Virus record (IMG/VR): IMGVR_UViG_3300037119_009897
Coordinates: 1-29,786 of that record
From: a virus
Direction: 5' to 3' (one strand)
DNA: 29,786 nucleotides
Under the pieces are notes generated by a model. The model worked only from the letters and a program-made list of their open reading frames with translations. It did not search any database and was not told the origin of the DNA. A program made the translations under genes and the position numbers. Below, piece by piece: positions 24,603-29,786 of the stretch (its first letter is position 1; every line of letters starts with the position of its first letter).

Positions 24603-26100
24603 AACCACGTTCCCTGATGGCTATGGCAACCCGCCCCGCCAGGCCACGATCGAACAGGTCTTCGCCCGCTCCTCGGTGCAGATGCTGCACCCCGAGTACC
24701 AGAAGCGTCTCAAGGGGCTGATGATCGCGAGTGGTGGGAAGCTCGGCGTGGGTGGCGCCGGACGATCCACACAGCAGCAGGAGTCGGTGTTCCTGCAACG
24801 CCACCATCAAGTCTCGTCCGGCGGCTGCTGCGTCTACCAAGGCAAGCGCTACCAGTTGAACACCGGCATGGCGCACGCCGCCCCACCCGGACGTTCCTTC
24901 CATGAGACGGTCGTCTACGGCTATTCGGCGGCCGTCGACTTCGTCGGCGACCTCCGATGGTTCGCCCTCAACTGTGAGAGGTATGGCCTCGAGCAGGCCA
25001 CCTGGGGGGGAGAGGATTGGCACGGGCAGTTCACGGAGTTCCCGCATTCGGTGGCCCAGTGGCAGAAGCTCGGTTCGCCGCAGCCGCAGAAATGGGTCCT
25101 TCCCGGACAGGATGTGGACACCGTGTTCGGGGCTGACACGTCCGTCTACGACGATGGCCTCGTCCCGCCGACGCCGCACGGCGTCGCCTTCCAAATCGCT
25201 AGGGCCTCGATCGGCAACCTGTCGGATGCGACGTGTGCGAAGACGTTGGCTTGGGCGAAGGCGAACAAGGTGCCGTTCGCCGGCTACCACTTTGCCTACC
25301 CCGTCGCCTCGCATCCGGCGGCGGGGCAGGCCAACGCCTTCCACAAAGGCGTCGGTGGCGACACGTCGATCCCGTGCGTCGTTGATTGGGAAGCCGACTC
25401 CGACGACAACTGCCACGCCAACGGGGGACCGCAGAAGACGTTGTGGGCCGACGTCCTCGGGGTGGTCACGGCGATCCGCGGCCTCGGCCACAAAGTCACG
25501 TTGGTGTACGCCCCGAAGTGGTACTGGACGGAGGCCGGGCAGCCGAACATGGTCGGCGTCGGCGTCGACCTGATCTCGGCCGACTTCGGGTTGAAGCCGT
25601 GGCCGACCGGCACCCCGGCGAACATCTACAACGTCCGCGGCGGCGACAACGGCACCGGCTGGCAGGCGTACGGCGGCCTCACCCCGACCTTCTGGCAGTT
25701 CACCGAGACGGCCACCTGGGGGAACCGGACGAACGTCGACTTCAACGCCTACCGCGGGACCACAACCGACCTGGGGCGCTGGTTCACCACCTGGACGACG
25801 ACACCACCGCCACAACCCGCCCCAGTATTGGAGGACGACAACATGCTGTTCATTTCCCGCCTCGACTCGAACCCGAATCTGATCGTCGTCGGCGACGGCA
25901 TCACGTCACGCCGCATCCGCGCCGACGAGATCGACGAGCTGACCGCCGCGTTGAGCAAGGGTGTCGGCCCGCAGTTCCATGATCCGACGGTGGTCGGTGC
26001 CCCGGTGATCCGCGACATCAACAAGCTGCCGAAGGTGTCGGACGACTGGCAGCAGTTGTTCGGCATTGAGACAACCGAGAGCGTGAACCAGCCGGGATGA
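24595..26100 (+). CDS. Endolysin: M15-type peptidase plus GH25-type muramidase
   Basis: This 501-residue enzyme should cut peptidoglycan for release. The first domain (about 40-155) is an M15-like peptidase with zinc ligands H103 (GRSFHE), D115 (SAAVDFVGD) and H143 (EDWHGQF). The second (about 178-395) is a GH25-like lysozyme: D181 in VFGADTSVYDDG, a GYHFAYP strand and D264/E266 in CVVDWEAD match the usual catalytic acids; TFWQFTET and VDFNAY are near its end. A Thr/Pro linker (TTPPPQPAP) joins a C-terminal 85-residue part that may bind the wall. I chose ATG 24595 because MAETTFPDGYG is a plausible start; the frame is open upstream. The genes after it encode membrane proteins for lysis. Confidence 0.8.
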   Translation: MAETTFPDGYGNPPRQATIEQVFARSSVQMLHPEYQKRLKGLMIASGGKLGVGGAGRSTQQQESVFLQRHHQVSSGGCCVYQGKRYQLNTGMAHAAPPGRSFHETVVYGYSAAVDFVGDLRWFALNCERYGLEQATWGGEDWHGQFTEFPHSVAQWQKLGSPQPQKWVLPGQDVDTVFGADTSVYDDGLVPPTPHGVAFQIARASIGNLSDATCAKTLAWAKANKVPFAGYHFAYPVASHPAAGQANAFHKGVGGDTSIPCVVDWEADSDDNCHANGGPQKTLWADVLGVVTAIRGLGHKVTLVYAPKWYWTEAGQPNMVGVGVDLISADFGLKPWPTGTPANIYNVRGGDNGTGWQAYGGLTPTFWQFTETATWGNRTNVDFNAYRGTTTDLGRWFTTWTTTPPPQPAPVLEDDNMLFISRLDSNPNLIVVGDGITSRRIRADEIDELTAALSKGVGPQFHDPTVVGAPVIRDINKLPKVSDDWQQLFGIETTESVNQPG

Positions 26101-26318
26101 CGATGACGTCCGAGCAGCTCGCCCACGGGGCCCGCCTCATCATCCCCATCATCATGGGGTTGGCGGCGTTCGTGCTCGGACTCCTCAACGGCAACATGGG
26201 GGTGATGGCGTTCGGCGCCGGTCTGATCGGGGCGCCGAGTGTTCTGCGGGTCGTCGGTGGCACCCCCACCCCACCGCCGGCTGCCCCGGCGCCTGCTCCG
26301 GCGGCTGTCAGTGAATGA
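26097..26318 (+). CDS. Small two-helix membrane protein, holin-like
   Basis: This 73-residue protein begins with an ATG that overlaps the endolysin stop (ATGA). It has two hydrophobic segments, about residues 13-31 (IIPIIMGLAAFVLGLL) and 34-48, and a Pro/Ala-rich tail (TPTPPPAAPAPAPAA). Size, two membrane segments and position after the endolysin suggest a holin or holin partner. ATG 26103 is an alternative start two codons later. The family is not recognised with certainty; the gene at 26689 looks more like the main holin. Confidence 0.55.
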   Translation: MTMTSEQLAHGARLIIPIIMGLAAFVLGLLNGNMGVMAFGAGLIGAPSVLRVVGGTPTPPPAAPAPAPAAVSE

Positions 26319-26652
26319 CCGGATGGACAAGACGGACCGCCTGTTCCTCGGCGTCGCCTACCTCCTCCTCGTCTGCATCGTCGCCGGGATGGGCTGGTGG
26401 ATCGGCCACGAGTTCGACAACGCCCAGGAGGAACGCTGCTCCCTCGCCCGCGCCGAAATGATTTTGGCTGCGACCCAGGCGTTGGCGTTGGAACGGGAGA
26501 CGCCGACCGATTATCAGGACGACGTCGCCAACGCCATCATCCGGGCTGCCGACGAGATCCAAGGCGTCTGCGACATCATGATCGAACCGGCCGACCTGTT
26601 CGAACGCCTTCAGGACGCCGTCGAACCGCCCCCTGCTAGTACGCCTGACTGA
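26311..26652 (+). CDS. Single-span membrane protein of lysis cassette
   Basis: This 113-residue protein has one membrane segment near its N-terminus (residues about 11-31, LFLGVAYLLLVCIVAGMGWW) followed by an acidic, mainly helical soluble part. The GTG at 26311 overlaps the previous gene by eight bases; ATG 26323 is the alternative. The one-span plus soluble helix arrangement resembles small lysis accessory proteins or antiholins, but I recognise no family. Its place between two other membrane genes supports a lysis role. Confidence 0.5.
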   Translation: MNDRMDKTDRLFLGVAYLLLVCIVAGMGWWIGHEFDNAQEERCSLARAEMILAATQALALERETPTDYQDDVANAIIRAADEIQGVCDIMIEPADLFERLQDAVEPPPASTPD

Positions 26653-26688
26653 TTGCGTCATCGTCGGAGGCCGCGGGAAGATAGGCCG

Positions 26689-27084
26689 ATGATCCAGACC
26701 TTCCTGGCTACGGCGACGCCGGTCGGCCCGGACGCCACATCGGACTCGATGTTCAACCTCGACCCGTTCACCGTGTCGATCATCCTCGGTTTCATCATCC
26801 CGATCGTCAACGGCATCCTGACGAAGGCGTCGACGCCGGCCTGGGTGAAGGGTGTCGTCACCCTGTTCCTGTCCGCCGTCTCCGGCCTCCTCACCGTCGG
26901 CCTCACCGACAACGGCGGCGCCGTCTTCTCGCAGGCCACACTCAAGTCGGCTGTGTTGGCCTTCGGGATTGCCGTCGCCTCCTACTACAGCGTGTGGAGG
27001 CCGTTCGGGTTGACATCCACGCCGACGCCGGGCGGCGAAGCGAAACTGGCACCGATCGGCATCCACGACCCGGCCGCGGCCTGA
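26689..27084 (+). CDS. Holin
   Basis: This 131-residue protein likely forms the membrane lesions that release the endolysin. It has three hydrophobic segments, about residues 27-45 (SIILGFIIPIVNGILT), 52-73 (VVTLFLSAVSGLLTV) and 84-104 (SAVLAFGIAVASYYSVW). The pattern LGFIIPIVNGILTK, then LSAVSGLLT, then ASYYSVWRPFG matches holins common in Streptomyces-type phages. The start ATG 26689 follows GGGAAGATAGG; the frame is open upstream but without a better site. Confidence 0.72.
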   Translation: MIQTFLATATPVGPDATSDSMFNLDPFTVSIILGFIIPIVNGILTKASTPAWVKGVVTLFLSAVSGLLTVGLTDNGGAVFSQATLKSAVLAFGIAVASYYSVWRPFGLTSTPTPGGEAKLAPIGIHDPAAA

Positions 27085-27104
27085 CCCACCATTAGGAGAA
27101 CTCG

Positions 27105-27563
27105 ATGGCCCACTTCCTCACGAACCGCGGGAAGCTCCTGCTCATGCAGGGCGGCTGGAACTCGGCCGGCGGCACCGCCTACAAGATGGGCCTGCTGGCC
27201 GGGGCGGCGATGCCGGCGGCGATCGACACCGCCACCGAAGTCTCGGTGTTGAACACGGTCGCCGACCTCCTCCCGACCCTCGCCACCGAATGCACCGGCG
27301 GCACCTACGCCCGCCTCTCCATGACCCGGACGAACGCCACCGAGGACGACGCCAACAACCGGGTCAACATGGACGCCTCCGACGTCGTGTTCGCCTCCGG
27401 CACGAACGGGCAGCAAACGTACGGGGCGTTCTGGTACGACGCCACGTCGGATTCGACGGACACGACGCGACTGTTGATGGGTGTCCTGTCGTTCGCGTCG
27501 GCGATCACGTTCAACGGTTCGACGGTGACGGTAGCGATCACCGACCTTGTACGGGCCTCCTGA
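27105..27563 (+). CDS. Virion-associated beta protein
   Basis: This 152-residue protein follows a TAGGAGA ribosome binding site. It begins AHFLTNRGKLLLMQGGW and contains LNTVADLLPTLATECTGG, YARLSMTRTN, NNRVNMDASDVVF and a final strand TVTVAITDL. This order is seen in a family of phage structural proteins of about 150-200 residues that often lies among tail genes. The exact place in the particle is not known to me. It starts a second block of structural genes behind the lysis cassette. Confidence 0.55.
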   Translation: MAHFLTNRGKLLLMQGGWNSAGGTAYKMGLLAGAAMPAAIDTATEVSVLNTVADLLPTLATECTGGTYARLSMTRTNATEDDANNRVNMDASDVVFASGTNGQQTYGAFWYDATSDSTDTTRLLMGVLSFASAITFNGSTVTVAITDLVRAS

Positions 27564-27570
27564 CCTAGCA

Positions 27571-27599
27571 GTCGAACGGCCGTCGAACTGTTCAACAGT
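27571..27599 (+). repeat. Short repeats upstream of the gene at 27623
   Basis: GTCGAAC occurs twice in a row (27571-27577 and 27582-27588) and is followed by ACTGT/ACAGT (27587-27591 and 27595-27599) around a three-base loop. This 29-base cluster lies in the gap between two genes and could be an operator or a weak hairpin; the function is unknown. Confidence 0.3.
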
Positions 27600-27622
27600 A
27601 ACTTTGACCCGAGGAGACAACG

Positions 27623-28054
27623 ATGGGCCACTACTACTCGGGCATGACGACGACGATCGCAGGCTCGTCGGTGCTGCCCGTCTTCGCCATCCTGTCCACG
27701 GCGACGGTCGCTCCGACGCTGCGCGAGGTCGCCGTCTACAACACGACGTCCACCGCCTGCACGTACCGTCTCGTCACGTTCACCGGCGGCACGGCCGGGT
27801 CGACCAACGCGACTCGGGCGGCCGCGGGTGTCCCGCCCGCCCTGTGCCTCGCCAAGGCCGGGTGGACGGCCTCGGCGACCATCGTCGCCGATGTCGGGCC
27901 ACGCCTGCGGATCGGCGCCGCCGACGCCTCGGCGGTGATCCTCGGGTTCGGAGGCGATGGGATTTGGGGTGACACCGGAGCCACCGCAGGCATCGGTCTC
28001 ATCCCGGTCGGCACCGGCCAGATCATCGAGGTGTACTTCGGCTGGGATGAGTAG
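27623..28054 (+). CDS. Small beta-rich virion protein
   Basis: This 143-residue protein has a GAGGAGA ribosome binding site. It begins with GHYYSGMTTTIAGSSVLPVF, has a REVAVYNTTSTACTYRLVTF strand pair and ends in GLIPVGTGQIIEVYFGWDE. Proteins with this kind of ending are found next to fibre genes in phages, and a decoration or accessory fibre role is possible. I cannot name the family. The gene is separated by 45 bases from the next one. Confidence 0.5.
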   Translation: MGHYYSGMTTTIAGSSVLPVFAILSTATVAPTLREVAVYNTTSTACTYRLVTFTGGTAGSTNATRAAAGVPPALCLAKAGWTASATIVADVGPRLRIGAADASAVILGFGGDGIWGDTGATAGIGLIPVGTGQIIEVYFGWDE

Positions 28055-28099
28055 GCGATGCAGAGGATAGGACCACACGAAGTTTATCGGGAGTGACCG

Positions 28100-28858
28100 A
28101 TGGCGGTCACGTTCACCGGGGCCGGGACGGGCGTCGCAGCCAGCGGTGCGTCACAGGCGGTGACGACGGCCACGGCATGCGCCGCCGGCGACTTCCTCGT
28201 CGTCCTGATGGCGTACGACAACAACGCAGGTAGCGGCAACTCCGATCCGATCACCGGCACGTTCAGCATCTCCCCGGCCACCGGGGCGGTGGGGGCCTCC
28301 GTGTCGTCGCAGACCGGGCTGAATGATCCCGGTGCGGCCAGTGCTGGACTCGTCATTCGCTGCGAGGCGTATCGGGTGACGACGACGATCCCGACGAGCA
28401 CGGTCGTCACCGTCAACTGGTCGGCGGGCACCGTCACCGTCCGAGCCGTCGCCTTCATGAAGGTGTCGTCCGCTCTGCTCACCGGCTACCGCACGAACTC
28501 GGGGGCGACCGGAGCCAACGGCGTCGGCGTGACGACCGTCGCCCACACGACGCCCTCTACGAACGTCGGGGAAGGCTTGCTGTGCTGGGCCGGGCACGAG
28601 AACGGGGCGGCGATCACCGGGGACGCCGTCAACACGAACGGGACATGGTCGGCGGTGTACGGCAACTTCACCGGGACGACTACCGCAGGCATGGCCGCCT
28701 ACTTCCAGTCGAAGGTGCAGACGACGACGGCGGCGACGAACTCGTTCGACCCGTCCGGGGCAACGTCGGATTGGATCGTCGGCTCCCTCATCTTCACCGA
28801 GTCTCCCTTCCCGACTGATCCGGTCGTCCCGACGATGTACCCGAGGATTCCGGCCTGA
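28100..28858 (+). CDS. Beta-rich minor virion protein
   Basis: This 252-residue protein has a CGGGAG ribosome binding site. It is built almost entirely of strands rich in Thr, Ala, Val and Gly: AAGDFLVVLMAYDNNAG, VTVNWSAGTVTVRAVAFMKV, EGLLCWAGHENGAA and SDWIVGSLIFTESP. The AGDFLVVLMAYDN part resembles the N-terminal beta module in the hub protein at 19726 (KAGDLVVGP) and in other actinobacterial phage adhesins. An accessory fibre or surface adhesin is likely. Its stop overlaps the next ATG by one base. Confidence 0.55.
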   Translation: MAVTFTGAGTGVAASGASQAVTTATACAAGDFLVVLMAYDNNAGSGNSDPITGTFSISPATGAVGASVSSQTGLNDPGAASAGLVIRCEAYRVTTTIPTSTVVTVNWSAGTVTVRAVAFMKVSSALLTGYRTNSGATGANGVGVTTVAHTTPSTNVGEGLLCWAGHENGAAITGDAVNTNGTWSAVYGNFTGTTTAGMAAYFQSKVQTTTAATNSFDPSGATSDWIVGSLIFTESPFPTDPVVPTMYPRIPA

Positions 28859-29786
28859 TGGTCGCCTACGCCAACCCGATCCAGCCGGGCAGCGGCCAAC
28901 TGGTCCAGCGGTCGATGGTGTTCGGGCCGCGCACCACCACCCAATCCGCCGCCGCCGACGTCGCCGCCTTGACTCTTACCGGGCAGACGCCGACTGCGTC
29001 GCTGGCGACGGTCGTCCAGGAGGGTTTCCGTTGGCGCAACGACGACGGGTCGGAGACGTCGGCGACCTGGTTGGCGGCGCAGGATACGAACGCGTCGGTG
29101 GCGTTGGCGACGAACGTCCGGTTGCGGGTCGTCCTCGACGCCACAGGTGTCCCGGCTCCGGCGGCGTACACGCTGTACTACAAGAAGACGTCGGACTCGA
29201 CGTGGCTGCCGGTGCCGGTCGGCGCCACCACGAGTGGCGGCTTCGCCAAGTACCGCACCTTCAACGGCTCCTCCGACCTTGTCACATGGTCGCTCGGCAA
29301 CCTGTCCGGGGCCTCATCCAACCCGCAGACGTACGTCATCGTGATGCGCCTTCTCAGCGGCCCCGCCGACGCCGTGTTCATGTACTCGCCGGGCTACACC
29401 ACGGTCGACTGGTTCTACATCCAGGGGACGCAGCTCATGGCCTTCTACGACGGCGCAACCAACGCCGTCGACGGTCCGAACTGGTCCCCGTCGGGCACCC
29501 CGTGGCGGCTCGGTGTCGTCCGTGCCTTCTCCGGTTCCGCCGCCAAATGGTCGGTGTCGACGTACAACGGGACGTCGTGGCCGACGCCGACGCACACCAC
29601 GTCGGCGCATACGTTCGGCGCCCGTACGTATCCCACGTCGGGTGTGCTCACGCAGGGCGGCACGCCTGCGACGAACGCCGACATCGTCCTCATCGCCCGC
29701 TTCGACGCCGCTCTGTCCGACGCCCAGATCAACGCCATGACCAGCGTCGCCGCAATCCAGGCCACCTCGAACATCACGAATCTGTG
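28858..29786 (+). CDS. LamG-like virion protein (3' end missing)
   Basis: The frame opens at ATG 28858, overlapping the previous stop, and stays open to the last base, giving 309 residues so far. It begins VAYANPIQPGSGQLVQRSMV. Residues about 20-120 form a first beta domain with AYTLYYKKTSDSTWLPV. Residues about 125-305 look like a LamG/concanavalin A-like domain: FNGSSDLVTWSLGNLSG, a central APWRLGVV-type strand (PWRLGVVRAFSG) and the near-terminal IVLIARFDAALSDAQINAM, a hallmark of such domains. A host-surface or sugar-binding role is inferred. The rest of the protein lies beyond the window. Confidence 0.65.
   Translation, partial: MVAYANPIQPGSGQLVQRSMVFGPRTTTQSAAADVAALTLTGQTPTASLATVVQEGFRWRNDDGSETSATWLAAQDTNASVALATNVRLRVVLDATGVPAPAAYTLYYKKTSDSTWLPVPVGATTSGGFAKYRTFNGSSDLVTWSLGNLSGASSNPQTYVIVMRLLSGPADAVFMYSPGYTTVDWFYIQGTQLMAFYDGATNAVDGPNWSPSGTPWRLGVVRAFSGSAAKWSVSTYNGTSWPTPTHTTSAHTFGARTYPTSGVLTQGGTPATNADIVLIARFDAALSDAQINAMTSVAAIQATSNITNL

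Noticed and set aside
26653-26688. A third possible copy of the leader motif before the holin (TTGCGT and CCGCGGG)
   Set aside because: Only TTGCGT and a loose GC-rich stretch match, block spacing differs, and the start codon is much closer, so it does not meet the pattern of the other two leaders.

Overview
This window is a contiguous piece of a tailed double-stranded DNA phage genome (siphovirus type), or a prophage segment. All genes lie on the + strand, are tightly packed and often overlap by a few bases. The content is the virion-structure and lysis half of a genome: portal, capsid protease, major capsid protein, connectors, tail tube, tail assembly chaperones with a frameshift, a very long tape measure, distal tail and hub proteins, fibres, endolysin and holin. 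The high GC, the GC-rich third codon positions and the protein families (head-to-tail adaptor, distal tail protein, holin and C1q-like fibre of the kinds common in Streptomyces, Gordonia and other actinobacterial phages) point to an actinobacterial host. The leucine codon TTG is used unusually often for such GC-rich DNA, so the host may not be a typical streptomycete. No integrase, repressor, replication gene, tRNA or CRISPR array is seen, and the terminase must lie outside the window.

Layout. 1-390: end of an unrecognised gene. 371-6712: head module (portal, capsid maturation protease, major capsid protein with a fused scaffold-like N-terminus, a second capsid-like protein, head-to-tail adaptor). 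6724-7011: small HNH endonuclease set inside the head-tail module. 7163-8972: tail tube protein, then a tail terminator-like protein and a gp10-like joining protein. 8995-9698: gpG/gpGT-type tail chaperones. 9744-17045: tape measure of 2433 residues, which predicts an unusually long tail of roughly 350 nm. 17055-24496: distal tail protein carrying two inserted LamG-like domains, hub protein carrying another, and three fibre or minor tail proteins, the last with a self-cleaving S74 chaperone domain. 24504-27084: lysis cassette (32-residue acidic peptide, two-enzyme endolysin, two small membrane proteins, holin). 27105-29786: more beta-rich virion proteins, the last a LamG-like protein that runs off the window.

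The most interesting non-coding signal is a matched pair of leaders. Upstream of the major capsid gene and of the tail tube gene there is the same two-block motif with identical internal spacing and almost identical distance to the start codon, and each of these genes is followed by a hairpin of the same unusual design. These two genes make the two most abundant virion proteins, so the leader plus hairpin probably forms a dedicated expression cassette for them. The second theme is the number of carbohydrate-binding-like LamG, C1q-like and other beta-rich modules inserted into or added onto the tail tip.
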